Assembly (NCBI RefSeq): GCF_020179475.1
Contig: NZ_JAILXZ010000002.1
Coordinates: 372,001-436,000, forward strand
Source: Novosphingobium huizhouense
GTDB lineage: Bacteria; Pseudomonadota; Alphaproteobacteria; Sphingomonadales; Sphingomonadaceae
Direction: 5' to 3'
Length of the DNA: 64,000 nucleotides
In this document: positions 1-9,098 of the stretch, in pieces
Position numbering within the stretch: the stretch's first letter is position 1
Layout of the letters: each line of letters begins with the position of its first letter
Position numbers and translations under genes: made by a program
Notes under the pieces: generated by a model
Seen by the model: the letters and a program-made list of their open reading frames with translations, nothing else
Database searches by the model: none
What the model was told of the DNA's origin: nothing

Positions 1-1294
1 CGTAGATCGCGCTTTCGACTTCGGCGGGGTAGACGTTCTCGCCGCCCGAGATGATCATGTCCTTGATGCGATCCTGGATGTAGATGTAGCCCTCGTCGTC
101 CATGTAGGCGGCATCGCCGGTGCGCACCCAGCCGTCCTCGGACAGCGTCTTGGCGGTCGCTTCGGGCAGGTTCCAGTACCCCAGCATGTTGTTGGCCGAC
201 CGCGTCTCGATCTCGCCCACCGTTCCGCGCGGCACTTCGTTGCCCTCGGGATCGACGATGCGCACTTCGACGCCCGGATTGGCGCGCCCGGCCGAACGCA
301 TCTTGGGGCTGCCGTTCAGATCGTGGTCGTCGGGCACCAGCGAAACCACCGTGCCGGTCGTCTCGGTCATGCCGTAGCACTGCATGAAGCCCGCATTGGG
401 GATCGTCTTGCACGCCTCGCGCAGCAGCTCGAGCGGGATCGGCGCCGCGCCGTACATCACGTAGCGCAGCTTGCTGAAGTCGGTCTGCGCCGCCAGAGGA
501 TGCTGGATCAGCATCTGCAGCGCGGCCGGCACGATGAAGAAGCGGGTGATCCCCTGCCCGATCGCGGTCAGCGCGCCCTCGGCGGTGAACTCGGCGTGGA
601 TGATCCCGCGCACGCCCGCGCCGAAGGCCATCGTGCCAAGGCCCGTGCCGCCGATGTGCGCGCAGGGCATGCACACCAGGATCGCCTCGTCCTTGTCCCA
701 CTCGGCCCAGGGGAGGCCGGCCTCGAGGCTCGCCTTGCGCAGCCCGAACATGTTGCGCTGGCACAGCACCGCGCCCTTGGGGTTGCCCGTCGTGCCCGAG
801 GTGTAGAGCTGGAGGAAGGCATCCTCGGGGCCGGCCGGCGCGATCGTTTCCGCAGGCGGCGTCGCCATGATCGCGCGGCGCGCCTCGGCCTCGCCGATCA
901 CATGCTCGAGCGCGGGGCACTTGTCCTTGAGCGTTGCCGAGAGCCCGACGAACTCCTCGCCCACGACCGCCAGCTTGGTGCCGGTATCGTTGAGGATGTA
1001 GCACATCTCGGCAGGCGCCAGCCGCCAGCCGATCGGGGCCATCACCACGCCGATGCGCCCCGCGCTCAGCAGCAGCTGGAAATAGAGATCGTCGTTCTTG
1101 CCGATCCAGGCGATGCGATCGCCCTTCTTGACTCCCTTCGATTCGAGGAACCCCGCGATCCGGCGCGAGATCACCTCGAGCTCGCCGTAGGTGGTCAGCC
1201 GATCGCCCTGTTCCATCGCCACGGCATCGGGCCGGTCCTTCGCCCAATGTCTGAAGTGTTCGTCGAACGTCAGGAAATCTGCGGTCTCGCGCAT
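1..1294 (-). CDS. Acyl-CoA synthetase (AMP-binding), C-terminal end outside the window
   Basis: Adenylate-forming ligase that would activate a fatty or aryl carboxylic acid to its CoA thioester using ATP. About 431 codons are present from an ATG at 1294; the rest of the C-terminal subdomain lies beyond base 1. Visible family motifs are the P-loop YTSGTTGNPKG near residue 165, the YGMTETTG motif, the GWVRTGD motif and ISGGENVYPAEVE close to the cut edge. The substrate cannot be told from the sequence; the overall form is that of FadD-like medium/long-chain ligases. It is divergent from the entericidin gene, and the EcfG-type promoter for that gene begins 28 bases upstream of this start. Confidence 0.9.
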   Translation of the reverse strand, partial: MRETADFLTFDEHFRHWAKDRPDAVAMEQGDRLTTYGELEVISRRIAGFLESKGVKKGDRIAWIGKNDDLYFQLLLSAGRIGVVMAPIGWRLAPAEMCYILNDTGTKLAVVGEEFVGLSATLKDKCPALEHVIGEAEARRAIMATPPAETIAPAGPEDAFLQLYTSGTTGNPKGAVLCQRNMFGLRKASLEAGLPWAEWDKDEAILVCMPCAHIGGTGLGTMAFGAGVRGIIHAEFTAEGALTAIGQGITRFFIVPAALQMLIQHPLAAQTDFSKLRYVMYGAAPIPLELLREACKTIPNAGFMQCYGMTETTGTVVSLVPDDHDLNGSPKMRSAGRANPGVEVRIVDPEGNEVPRGTVGEIETRSANNMLGYWNLPEATAKTLSEDGWVRTGDAAYMDDEGYIYIQDRIKDMIISGGENVYPAEVESAIY

Positions 1295-1321
1295 TGTATC
1301 GTCCTCTCCGTGCCCGGTGGC

Positions 1322-1346
1322 GGAACCCGCCCGGGCTGCAACCGTT
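1322..1346 (+). promoter_or_regulatory. EcfG-type general stress promoter
   Basis: GGAAC at 1322-1326 is followed by exactly 16 bases and CGTT at 1343-1346. This is the consensus bound by the EcfG extracytoplasmic sigma factor that runs the general stress response of alphaproteobacteria. It points at the entericidin gene, whose ATG is about 100 bases downstream. Confidence 0.7.
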
Positions 1347-1449
1347 CTCGCTTGCGTCAAACCACTGGAGCAAGCAGCGGCGGACCCGGCCCCCTTCTCG
1401 GCGGCCCGATCCATCGCTTGTTAATTATCCGATTAAAGGAGCAAACGCG

Positions 1450-1587
1450 ATGGTTCGCAAGATGCTTTTTGCCGCCGCACTGGGTGGCCTCGTCCTCTCG
1501 GCCTCGGCCTGCAACACGGTCAAGGGCGCGGGCCAGGACCTCAAGTCCGCCAGCCAGTCGACCGAGGACGCGATCAACGGCAAATAA
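1450..1587 (+). CDS. Entericidin A/B family small lipoprotein
   Basis: A 45-residue protein with a short hydrophobic signal ending in a lipobox (LSASAC), then a small polar mature part that contains NTVKGAGQDLKSA, the hallmark of the entericidin/EcnB family. It would be a lipid-anchored envelope peptide, in other bacteria linked to stationary-phase and stress responses. The start is supported by AAAGGAG at 1435-1441. A perfect EcfG-type promoter lies upstream and a strong hairpin follows the stop codon. Confidence 0.88.
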   Translation: MVRKMLFAAALGGLVLSASACNTVKGAGQDLKSASQSTEDAINGK

Positions 1588-1611
1588 ACCCGCGATCGAA
1601 CCTTATGGCGA

Positions 1612-1643
1612 AACCCCCGCGCCGGCCATCCGGCGCGGGGGTT
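1612..1643. terminator. Hairpin between convergent genes
   Basis: A perfect 14-bp GC-rich stem (arms 1612-1625 and 1630-1643) with loop CCAT lies between the convergent ends of the entericidin gene and gcvPB. It could end transcription from both sides; there is no long T run, so the strength is uncertain. Confidence 0.65.
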
Positions 1644-1653
1644 CCTGCATTGG

Positions 1654-3216
1654 TCAGCCCTTCCACACGAGCTTGGGCTTCCTTGCCGCCAGCGTCTCGT
1701 CGAGCCGACGCCGCGGCGCAAGGTGCGGCGCGGACTTCAGCGCCTCGTCGCCGGCGCGCGCGCGTTCGGCCAGCGACCGCATCGCCCCGATGAACTGGTC
1801 GAGGCTGCGCTTGCTCTCGGTCTCCGTCGGCTCGACCAACATTGCCCCGTGGACCACCAGCGGGAAGTACACCGTCATCGGGTGGAAGCCCTCGTCGATC
1901 AGCCCCTTGGCGAGGTCGAGCGTCGAGAAGCCTTCGGCAAAGCCGTCGTCGCTGAACAGCGCCTCGTGCATGCACGGCCCCGCCGCGCCGAACGGTGCGT
2001 CGAGCACGTCGTCGAGGCTGCGCAGCACGTAGTTCGCGTTGAGCACGGCATCGCCCGAAACCTGCCGCAACCCGTCCGCGCCATGGCTCAGGATGTAGGC
2101 GAGCGCGCGCGTGTACATGCCCATCTGCCCGTGGAACGCGCACATCCGTCCGAAGGCCTGCGCGTGCCCTTCCTCGGCCGCGGTCTCCTCCTCGACCAGG
2201 CGGACAGAGCCGTCGGCCTGGCGCGCGGTGAACGGCAGCGGCCCGAACGGCGCGAGCGCCTCGGACAGCACCACCGGCCCCGAACCCGGCCCGCCGCCGC
2301 CGTGCGGGGTCGAGAAGGTCTTGTGCAGGTTGATGTGCATGGCATCGACGCCGAGGTCGCCCGGGCGGACCCGGCCGACGATCGCGTTGAAGTTGGCGCC
2401 GTCGCAATAGACGAAACCGCCCGCCGCGTGGACCGCGTCGGAGATCGTCTTGAGATCGCGTTCGAACAGGCCGCAGGTGTTGGGATTGGTGATCATCACC
2501 CCGGCTACGTCCGGCCCGAGCCTGGCAGTCAGCGCCGCCACGTCGACGCGCCCGTCGGCGGTCGCGGGAATGTTCTCGACGCGGTAGCCGGCAAAGGCCG
2601 CCGTCGCCGGGTTGGTCCCGTGCGCGCTTTCGGGCACGAGGATGACCTCGCGCGCATCGCCCCGCGCTTCCAGCGCGGCGCGGATGCACAGCAGGCCGCA
2701 CAGCTCGCCATGCGCGCCGGCCTTGGGGGTCATCGCCACGCCGTGCATGCCGGTCAGCGTGATCAGCCACTGCGCCAGCTCGTTCATCACCTTGAGCGCG
2801 CCCTGCACCGTCGACTGCGGCTGCAGCGGGTGCACGTCGGCAAAGCCCGGCATCCGCGCGACCTTCTCGTCGAGCCGCGGGTTGTGCTTCATCGTGCACG
2901 ATCCCAGCGGGAACAGGCCGAGGTCGATCGCATAGTTCTGGCGCGAAAGCCGAGTGTAGTGGCGCACCGCTTCGGGCTCGGTCAGCCCGGGCAGGTCGAC
3001 TGGCGCGCTGCGGCGCGAGGGCAGCCCACCCAGCAAGGTCTCGTCGAGGTCGTCATCGTCGAAGTCGACGCCGCAGTGCTCCAGATTGCCGATCTCGAAG
3101 ATCAGCGCTTCTTCCAGCTGCAGCGCGCGGTTGTCGGTGAAGGTTTCGATCGACGGGGCGGCGACGCCGGATGCACTGATCGACGGGCGCCAGCCCGATG
3201 GATTGATCTCGTTCAT
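1654..3216 (-). CDS. gcvPB: Glycine dehydrogenase (decarboxylating), subunit 2
   Basis: C-terminal half of the P protein of the glycine cleavage system, 520 residues. With gcvPA it decarboxylates glycine and passes the aminomethyl group to lipoylated GcvH. The PLP-binding lysine is seen in [17 protein letters not shown] near residue 299, and [11 protein letters not shown] is the usual family motif. The ATG at 3216 overlaps the gcvPA stop as ATGA, so the two subunits are translationally coupled. Upstream in-frame codons would extend into gcvPA and are ignored. A two-gene P protein is usual in many alphaproteobacteria. Confidence 0.95.
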   Translation of the reverse strand: MNEINPSGWRPSISASGVAAPSIETFTDNRALQLEEALIFEIGNLEHCGVDFDDDDLDETLLGGLPSRRSAPVDLPGLTEPEAVRHYTRLSRQNYAIDLGLFPLGSCTMKHNPRLDEKVARMPGFADVHPLQPQSTVQGALKVMNELAQWLITLTGMHGVAMTPKAGAHGELCGLLCIRAALEARGDAREVILVPESAHGTNPATAAFAGYRVENIPATADGRVDVAALTARLGPDVAGVMITNPNTCGLFERDLKTISDAVHAAGGFVYCDGANFNAIVGRVRPGDLGVDAMHINLHKTFSTPHGGGGPGSGPVVLSEALAPFGPLPFTARQADGSVRLVEEETAAEEGHAQAFGRMCAFHGQMGMYTRALAYILSHGADGLRQVSGDAVLNANYVLRSLDDVLDAPFGAAGPCMHEALFSDDGFAEGFSTLDLAKGLIDEGFHPMTVYFPLVVHGAMLVEPTETESKRSLDQFIGAMRSLAERARAGDEALKSAPHLAPRRRLDETLAARKPKLVWKG

Positions 3217-4571
3217 GCCAGCACCTCCTCGAGTGCGGAAACAAGCGCCGCGATATCGTCCGCGCTGGTGCATTCGCTCGCCGTCACCAGCAGCCCGCCC
3301 GAAAGCGCCTCGGCGCCCGGATAAAGCCGGCCCAGCGACACCCCGCCGAGCACACCCTTGTCGGCAAGGTCGCGCACCACCGTCCTTGCATCCTTGGGAA
3401 GAACCACCGCGAACTCGTTGAAGTAACTGTCGTTCACGATCGTGACGCCCGGCACCTTCGCCAATGCCTGCGCGGTCTGCACCGCACGAATGCGGCTGAG
3501 CTTGGCCATCTTTTCCAGCCCCTTGCCGCCGAGCAAGGTCAGGTGGATCGAGAAAGCCAGCGCGCAAAGCCCGGAATTCGTGCAGATATTGCTCGTCGCC
3601 TTCTCGCGCCGGATGTGCTGCTCGCGCGTCGACAGCGTCAGCACGAAGCCGCGCTTGCCATCGGCATCGAGCGTCTCGCCGCACAGCCGGCCCGGCATCT
3701 GCCGCACGTACTTCTCGCGACAGCCGAACAGGCCGAGGTACGGCCCGCCGAACTGCAGGCCGACGCCGAGGGACTGGCCTTCGCCCACCACGATGTCGGC
3801 GCCGAGTGCGCCCGGGCTTTCGAGCAGGCCCAAGGCCACCGGCTCGGTCACCACCACGATCAGCAGCGCGCCCTTGGCCTGCGCGGCTTGCGCGATCTTC
3901 GCGAGGTCGGGAACGCGCCCCATCACGTCGGGATACTGCACCACCACGCTGGCGGTCTCGCCGTCGATGTCGGCGATGACGGCATCGTCGTCGCTCGCCG
4001 CCACCAGTTCGGGAAGCCGCGTCACCAGCCTGTCGCCGGTGAACTTCGCCATCGTCCGCGCCGTCTCGACATAGTGCGGATGCACGCCGCCCGACAGCAC
4101 CGCCTTGCTCCGCCTGGTCACGCGGCCGGCCATGGTGATCGCCTCCCAGCACGCGGTCGACCCGTCGTAGAGCGAGGCATTGGCGACATCGGTGCCGAAC
4201 AGACGCGCCACCTGCGTCTGGAACTCGAACAGCACCTGCAGCGTGCCCTGCGCGATTTCGGGCTGGTAGGGCGTGTAGGCGGTCAGGAACTCGCCGCGCT
4301 GGATCAGGTGGTCGACGCTGGCGGGCACGTGGTGGCGATAGGCGCCCGCGCCGAGGAAGAACGGCGCCTGCCCGGCGGTCAGGCTCTCGCCCGAAAGCCG
4401 CGCCATGTGGCGCTCGACCGCCATTTCGCTGGCGTGCATCGGCAGGCCGGGCACCGGACCCGCCAGGCGTGCTTCGACCGGCACGTCGGCGAACAGGTCG
4501 TCGACCGAGCCCGCGCCGACGCGCTCGAGCATGGCCGCGCGGTCGCCATCGTTGAGGGGCAGATAACGCAT
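3213..4571 (-). CDS. gcvPA: Glycine dehydrogenase (decarboxylating), subunit 1
   Basis: N-terminal half of the P protein, 452 residues starting [15 protein letters not shown]. This part carries the first PLP-fold domain and pairs with GcvPB. Landmarks include the [16 protein letters not shown] region and [20 protein letters not shown], both typical of the family. The ATG at 4571 sits 4 bases after the gcvH stop; an earlier in-frame codon would overlap gcvH and gives a non-homologous leader. Third gene of the riboswitch-controlled operon. Confidence 0.95.
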   Translation of the reverse strand: MRYLPLNDGDRAAMLERVGAGSVDDLFADVPVEARLAGPVPGLPMHASEMAVERHMARLSGESLTAGQAPFFLGAGAYRHHVPASVDHLIQRGEFLTAYTPYQPEIAQGTLQVLFEFQTQVARLFGTDVANASLYDGSTACWEAITMAGRVTRRSKAVLSGGVHPHYVETARTMAKFTGDRLVTRLPELVAASDDDAVIADIDGETASVVVQYPDVMGRVPDLAKIAQAAQAKGALLIVVVTEPVALGLLESPGALGADIVVGEGQSLGVGLQFGGPYLGLFGCREKYVRQMPGRLCGETLDADGKRGFVLTLSTREQHIRREKATSNICTNSGLCALAFSIHLTLLGGKGLEKMAKLSRIRAVQTAQALAKVPGVTIVNDSYFNEFAVVLPKDARTVVRDLADKGVLGGVSLGRLYPGAEALSGGLLVTASECTSADDIAALVSALEEVLA

Positions 4572-4575
4572 CGGC

Positions 4576-4947
4576 TCAAAGCTCCGCGACGTAGGCCTTG
4601 TAGGCGCCTTCATCCATCAGGTCGGCCAGTTCGCCGGCATCCGACAGCGTCATCCGCCACAGCCAGCCCGCGCCTTCGGCGTCGGAGTTGACCAGTTCGG
4701 GCTGGTCTTCCAGCGCGGCGTTGCCTTCGGTCACGCTGCCCGAGACGGGTGCATAGACATCGCTCGCCGCCTTGACCGAATCCACCACCGAGCAGCTGTC
4801 GCCCTTGCCCACGCTCGCACCGGCGGCGGGCAGTTCGACGAAGGTGATGTCGCCCAGCTGGCTCTGCGCGTACTCGGTGATCCCGACGGTCGCGGCATCG
4901 CCCTCGACCTCGATCCACTCATGGTCCTTGGTGAAATAGCGGGGCAT
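4576..4947 (-). CDS. gcvH: Glycine cleavage system H protein
   Basis: Lipoyl carrier protein of 123 residues. It shuttles the methylamine intermediate between the P, T and L proteins. The start [17 protein letters not shown] and the segment containing [16 protein letters not shown] (lipoyl-lysine in the VKA motif) are diagnostic. The ATG shares one base with the gcvT stop (TGATG), giving tight coupling. It is the second gene of the gcvT-gcvH-gcvPA-gcvPB operon. Confidence 0.96.
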   Translation of the reverse strand: MPRYFTKDHEWIEVEGDAATVGITEYAQSQLGDITFVELPAAGASVGKGDSCSVVDSVKAASDVYAPVSGSVTEGNAALEDQPELVNSDAEGAGWLWRMTLSDAGELADLMDEGAYKAYVAEL

Positions 4948-6122
4948 CAGGCGGCTCCTTTGCGATGATAGCGGTGGGGTACGAAAGGCATGGGAACGAC
5001 CGTCGCGGAAAGCTTGCGTCCGCGCACGTCGATGAACAGGCTGGTGCCGGGCGCGGCATGCGCGCTCTCGACGTAGGCCATGGCGATCGGGCGCTCGAGG
5101 CTGGGCGAGAACCCGCCCGAAGTGACCGTGCCGACCGGATTGTCGCCGAGCAGCACCACCGCGCCTTCGCGCGCGGCCATGCGCCCTTCGATCGAAAGGC
5201 CGATGCGCCGGCGCGCGGGGCCTTCCATCAGCGCCTCGATCACGCGCTCGGCGCCGGGAAAACCACCCTCGGCGCGGCGGCGCTTGTTGATGCCGAAGGC
5301 AAGGCCCGCCTCGACCGGTTCGTTGTCGGCGGTCATGTCGTGGCCGTAGAGCGGCAGCCCGGCTTCGAGGCGAAGGCTGTCGCGCGCGCCCAGTCCGACC
5401 AGCCTGACCTGCGGCTGCGCGGCAATCTGGTCGGCGATCTCGGCGGCTTTCCCGGCCGGGATCGAGATTTCGAAGCCGTCCTCGCCGGTGTAGCCCGAGC
5501 GGCTGATCCACGCGTCGACGTCACCCAGCTTGCCGGCAAACGTGAACGCGGCGCCGCGCATGAAGCTCAGGTCCTCGAGCGCCTGCTCGCCGCGCACCAG
5601 CGGCGCCAGCGCCTCGGCGGCCTTCGGCCCCTGCAGCGCGAGCAACGCGCTGTCGTCGAGGTGGTTGATCGTTACCGCATCGGGCAGGATCTCGCGCAAG
5701 TGGGCGATGTCGTCCCACTTGGTCGCGCCGTTGACCACGAGATAAAAGCCGGTGCCCCAACGGGTGACCATCAGGTCGTCGAGGATGCCGCCGGTCTCGT
5801 CGAGCAGCAGCGAATAGCGCACGCCGCCCAGCGGCAGCGTCGACAGGTCGATCGGCAGCGCCGCCTCGAGCGCGGCTTCCACGCCCTCCCCCGAAATGTA
5901 GAGCTGGCCCATGTGGCTGACGTCGAACAGCCCGGCGCTGGTCCGCGTCCACACATGCTCGGCGATGATGCCTTCATACTGCACCGGCATTGCATAGCCG
6001 GCAAAGTCGACCATGCGGCCGCCGCGAGCGCGGTGCCAGGCGTCGAGCGGCAGTTCGAGCGGACCCGAAGGGACCTCCGGATCTTCGAAATCGTTCGCAG
6101 GAATGTCGTTCAAGTCGCTCAC
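4947..6122 (-). CDS. gcvT: Aminomethyltransferase (T protein)
   Basis: Transfers the methylene unit from aminomethyl-GcvH to tetrahydrofolate, releasing ammonia. Recognised by [23 protein letters not shown] and [13 protein letters not shown]. The GTG at 6122 is chosen because GGAG lies 9 bases upstream and because two other in-frame candidates (6155 and 6176) fall next to or inside the glycine riboswitch. This gives 391 residues, near the usual 370. It is the first gene of the operon. The exact start is the only doubt. Confidence 0.92.
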   Translation of the reverse strand: MSDLNDIPANDFEDPEVPSGPLELPLDAWHRARGGRMVDFAGYAMPVQYEGIIAEHVWTRTSAGLFDVSHMGQLYISGEGVEAALEAALPIDLSTLPLGGVRYSLLLDETGGILDDLMVTRWGTGFYLVVNGATKWDDIAHLREILPDAVTINHLDDSALLALQGPKAAEALAPLVRGEQALEDLSFMRGAAFTFAGKLGDVDAWISRSGYTGEDGFEISIPAGKAAEIADQIAAQPQVRLVGLGARDSLRLEAGLPLYGHDMTADNEPVEAGLAFGINKRRRAEGGFPGAERVIEALMEGPARRRIGLSIEGRMAAREGAVVLLGDNPVGTVTSGGFSPSLERPIAMAYVESAHAAPGTSLFIDVRGRKLSATVVPMPFVPHRYHRKGAA

Positions 6123-6162
6123 AAACGTGGACTCCGCGCGCAAGGATGGCACCATTTCCGGT

Positions 6163-6400
6163 GCCCCCTCTGTCACGGAAACCTGAGAGCTTTCCCCCGC
6201 GCCATCGCATGGCGGCGGGGTTACCCCTTCGGCGGCCCCCCCATCCGCGCCATGCGCGATGCGGGAACACTTTCCAGAGCGACGCTATCGACCCACGCGG
6301 TCCTTTTGCCTGAGAGATTCCGGGGCGGTTGCTCCTTCGGCGCCCTGCGAACCCGGCCTCCACCTGGCGGAAGCCCGAATCGCAGGAGCTCTCCCGCGCG
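6163..6400 (-). promoter_or_regulatory. Tandem glycine riboswitch (two aptamers)
   Basis: Read on the minus strand, two successive copies of the glycine aptamer are visible in the gcvT leader. Each copy has the conserved CTCTCAGG element (complement at 6309-6316 and 6182-6189) and a GCCGAAGG(A/G)G core. The first aptamer opens with GCGGGAGAGCTC near 6400; the second ends with CAGAGGGGGCACC just before gcvT. Glycine binding to such tandem RNAs turns on gcv genes, which fits the four-gene operon downstream. The placement right before the ribosome binding site would allow translational or transcriptional control. Confidence 0.93.
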
Positions 6401-6479
6401 ATCAGCGACGCACGACCCTTCGCGCATGCAGCATGGCGAAGTCAATCCGCGCGACCCGACTTTTCGGCGGAAAGGTCGC

Positions 6480-7154
6480 TCAGCGGGCCAGCAGCCGGCG
6501 GAACTCGGGGTAATGATGGATGAACCGCCCGTCCGGGCGCGCACCGACCAGCGCCACGATCACCTGCGCGAGGTCTCGCGCGCGCACCGACCGGAACCGC
6601 GCGAGGTTGCCGAGCAGCAGCGGATCGACCAGCGGGCTCGCCAGCATGCCCAGCCGTTCGGCAGGGCGCGGCGGCCCTTCCCGCTTCCCGCGCAGCAGTC
6701 CCGGGCGCAGGATGTCGAACCGGGCGAAGTGCAGTTGCGCCAGCCGTTCCTCCACCTCGCCCTTCACCGACAGGTAGAAATTGCGCGAGGAAAGCGCGGC
6801 ACCGACCGAGGATACCAGGATAAGTTGCCGCGTGCCGGCAGCCTTGGCCGCCGTCGCGCAGGTCAGCACGAGGTCGTGGTCGACGGCGCGGAACTTCGCC
6901 CGGTCGCCGCCCTGCGCCTTGATCGTGGTGCCGAGCGCGACCACCAGCGTCGGCGGCCGCGTCTCGGCGATCGCCTGCGGCCAGTGCGACGGGTCTGCCA
7001 GCAGCAGCTCGATCCGCGCGCCTTGCGGCATGGCCAACTCCCGCCGGGCGAGGCCCGACAGCGCGATGTCCGGGCGCCGGGCGCAGGCGGCGATGACCTC
7101 GCGCCCGACCAGCCCGGTCGCCCCCACCAGCATCACCCGCGCGGCATCATACAT
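6480..7154 (-). CDS. NAD(P)-binding atypical SDR / NmrA-like protein
   Basis: A 224-residue Rossmann protein with an N-terminal GATGLVG motif, of the HTATIP2/NmrA-like group of atypical short-chain dehydrogenases. It keeps LVSSVGA and a YLSVKGEVEE segment (Y-x-x-x-K arrangement). Substrate unknown. Its ATG lies 8 bases inside the 3' end of dgt, so it is probably co-transcribed with dgt and the racemase upstream. The segment between this gene and the riboswitch (6401-6479) should hold the gcv promoter, but no clear promoter motif is visible. Confidence 0.8.
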   Translation of the reverse strand: MYDAARVMLVGATGLVGREVIAACARRPDIALSGLARRELAMPQGARIELLLADPSHWPQAIAETRPPTLVVALGTTIKAQGGDRAKFRAVDHDLVLTCATAAKAAGTRQLILVSSVGAALSSRNFYLSVKGEVEERLAQLHFARFDILRPGLLRGKREGPPRPAERLGMLASPLVDPLLLGNLARFRSVRARDLAQVIVALVGARPDGRFIHHYPEFRRLLAR

Positions 7155-8319
7155 TGCGCAAACCCTCCGGGCTTTCGCCGAACAGCCTGGCGTAGCAGTC
7201 GGCGGCGTAGCGATCGGTCATCCCTGCGATGAAATCGGCGATGTGGCGGCTGCGCGCGGGCTCGGCATCGGGCAGCCGCGCGCGCCAGCCCTCGGACATC
7301 GCGGCAGGTTCGGCGCGATAGGCCTCGAACAGCCGTGCGACGACGTGCCGCGCGCGCTCGGCCGCGGCGATCTGCTCGGGATGGTAGTAGAGCCGCTCGT
7401 ACATGAACGCCTTGAGCGTGCGCTCCTCCTCGCGCATCGCCGGCGAGAAGTGGCACAGCGTGACGCCGGCGGCGCGCACGTCCTCGACCGTCCGCACCCC
7501 GCTCGCCGCGATCCGCGCCTGCGTCTCGGCCAGCACGTCGTTGACCATCCGCCCGATCTGGCCGCGCACCAGCTCGCGCTGCATCCGCTCGCGCGGGGCG
7601 CCCGGGAAGCGTTGCTCGATCGTGCGCCACTGTTCCGCCACCGAAGGCAGCTCCATCAGGTCGTCGAGCGTCAGGAACCCGGCGCGCAGGCCGTCGTCGA
7701 TGTCGTGGTTGTCATAGGCGATGTCGTCCGAGATCGCCGCCACCTGCGCCTCGAGCGAAGCGTGGCTCGCAAGATCGAGCGGGAACGCCGCGTCCAGCTC
7801 GGCCAGCGCCCAGGTCGGCGCGTGGATCGGCCCGTTGTGCTTGGCGATGCCTTCGAGCGTCTCCCACGACAGGTTCAGCCCCTCGTGCCCGCAATAGGGG
7901 CTTTCAAGCCGCATCAGCACGCGCAAGGTATTGGCGTTGTGGTCGAACCCGCCGGCATCGGCGAGCGCCGCCTCGAGCGCGTCCTCGCCGGCGTGGCCGA
8001 ACGGCGGATGGCCGATGTCGTGCGCCAGGCACAGCGCCTCGGTCAGGTCTTCGTCGAGGCCCAGCGTGCGCGCGATCACCCGGCCGATCTGCGCGACTTC
8101 CAGGCTGTGCGTCAGCCGCACGCGGTAGTGGTCGCCGTCGGGCGCGATGAACACCTGCGTCTTGTGGCGCAGCCGCCGGAACGCGATCGAATGGACGATG
8201 CGGTCGCGGTCGCGCTGGAAGGCCGAGCGGGGCCCGCGCGCCGTCTCCGGCTCGAGCCCGTATTCCCGCCCGCGCGTGCGCGCCGGGTCCGAGGCATAGG
8301 GCGCGCACGCCGTCGTCAC
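7147..8319 (-). CDS. dgt: dGTP triphosphohydrolase (dGTPase-like HD protein)
   Basis: HD-superfamily enzyme of about 390 residues that splits dNTPs, mainly dGTP, into deoxynucleoside and triphosphate. The metal site is shown by RLTHSLEV and LAHDIGHPPFGHAGE, with further histidines in GGFDHNANTLRVL. RSAFQRDRDRIVHSIAFRRL is the usual N-terminal family block. The GTG at 8319 overlaps the racemase stop as GTGA; another GTG at 8334 is possible. The family helps balance dNTP pools. Confidence 0.88.
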   Translation of the reverse strand: MTTACAPYASDPARTRGREYGLEPETARGPRSAFQRDRDRIVHSIAFRRLRHKTQVFIAPDGDHYRVRLTHSLEVAQIGRVIARTLGLDEDLTEALCLAHDIGHPPFGHAGEDALEAALADAGGFDHNANTLRVLMRLESPYCGHEGLNLSWETLEGIAKHNGPIHAPTWALAELDAAFPLDLASHASLEAQVAAISDDIAYDNHDIDDGLRAGFLTLDDLMELPSVAEQWRTIEQRFPGAPRERMQRELVRGQIGRMVNDVLAETQARIAASGVRTVEDVRAAGVTLCHFSPAMREEERTLKAFMYERLYYHPEQIAAAERARHVVARLFEAYRAEPAAMSEGWRARLPDAEPARSRHIADFIAGMTDRYAADCYARLFGESPEGLRNV

Positions 8320-9008
8320 GCGCCGAGGATCCACTCCACCGCGGCTTCGGCGTGGATGCGCGTGCCGTCGTAGATCGGCAGCACGTTGGCATCGACGTCG
8401 ATCACCATGTCGAGCTCGGTGCAGCCGAGCACCACCGCTTGCGCGCCGGCCTGGCCCATGTTGGTCAGGATCGTGCGGAACGTGCGTTCGGCGCTGCGCG
8501 TGGCGCGGCCCTGCATCAGCTCCTCGTAGATGATCCGGTCGATCTCCTCGACATTGTCCATCACCGGCGGCAGCAGCGTGACGCCGTGCTCGACCAGCCG
8601 CTTGCGGTAGAAGCTTTCGACCATCACGTTGCGCGATCCGATCAGCGCGGCGGTCTTGACGCCTGCCGCCTGCATCTTGTCGCCCACCGCGTCGGCGATG
8701 TGCAGCACCGGCACGCCGACCGCAGCGGCGATCCGGTCATAGACCTTGTGCATCGAGTTGGCGCCGATCAGGATCGCCGTCGCCCCCGCCTGTTCGAGCC
8801 GCCGCGCGCTCGCTTCGAGCACGTCGCCCGCGCGCGCCCATTCCTCGGGCGTCGACAGGCGGACGAGGTTGGTGAAGTCGAGGTTCTCGATCAGCATCGG
8901 CGCGCTGGCGAGCCTGGTCGTGCGCGCCTGCACCAGCTTGTTGATATGCTCGTAGTAGGTCCGGGTCGAAACCCAGCTCATGCCTCCGATCAGGCCAATC
9001 TTGCGCAA
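8316..9008 (-). CDS. Aspartate/glutamate racemase family protein
   Basis: A 230-residue member of the Asp/Glu racemase superfamily, interconverting L and D forms of an acidic amino acid or a related compound. The N-terminus KIGLIGGMSWVST and the two catalytic-cysteine regions (around GANSMHKV, where Asn-Ser-Met replaces the first Cys, and VLGCTELDMV) are recognisable. The loss of the first cysteine is seen in several subgroups, so racemase activity is not certain. A TTG start at 9008 is preferred because GGGGAG sits 8 bases upstream and the family starts here; codons further upstream give a non-homologous leader. Confidence 0.82.
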   Translation of the reverse strand: MRKIGLIGGMSWVSTRTYYEHINKLVQARTTRLASAPMLIENLDFTNLVRLSTPEEWARAGDVLEASARRLEQAGATAILIGANSMHKVYDRIAAAVGVPVLHIADAVGDKMQAAGVKTAALIGSRNVMVESFYRKRLVEHGVTLLPPVMDNVEEIDRIIYEELMQGRATRSAERTFRTILTNMGQAGAQAVVLGCTELDMVIDVDANVLPIYDGTRIHAEAAVEWILGA

Positions 9009-9098
9009 CGTGGAATCTCCCCGCGGGATGACGGTCCCCCCGTCCCGCCGGGGATTACGCAACCGCCGCGCGGGCGGCAAGCGGGCGCCGCGCCCCGG

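Noticed and set aside
323-2032. Long plus-strand open frame (about 569 codons) over the acyl-CoA synthetase and entericidin genes
   Set aside because: It is the shadow of GC-rich codons of the minus-strand gene: Arg/Ala/His-rich text with no domain, while the opposite strand has clear adenylate-forming motifs.
1654-4152. A gcvPA-gcvPB fusion of 832 codons in the gcvPB frame
   Set aside because: The first 310 codons are out-of-frame reading of gcvPA; gcvPA and gcvPB are two proteins coupled by ATGA.
4965-7232. Plus-strand open frame of 755 codons across gcvT, the riboswitch and the next gene
   Set aside because: It has no recognisable domain, crosses a riboswitch and is antisense to genes with strong motifs.
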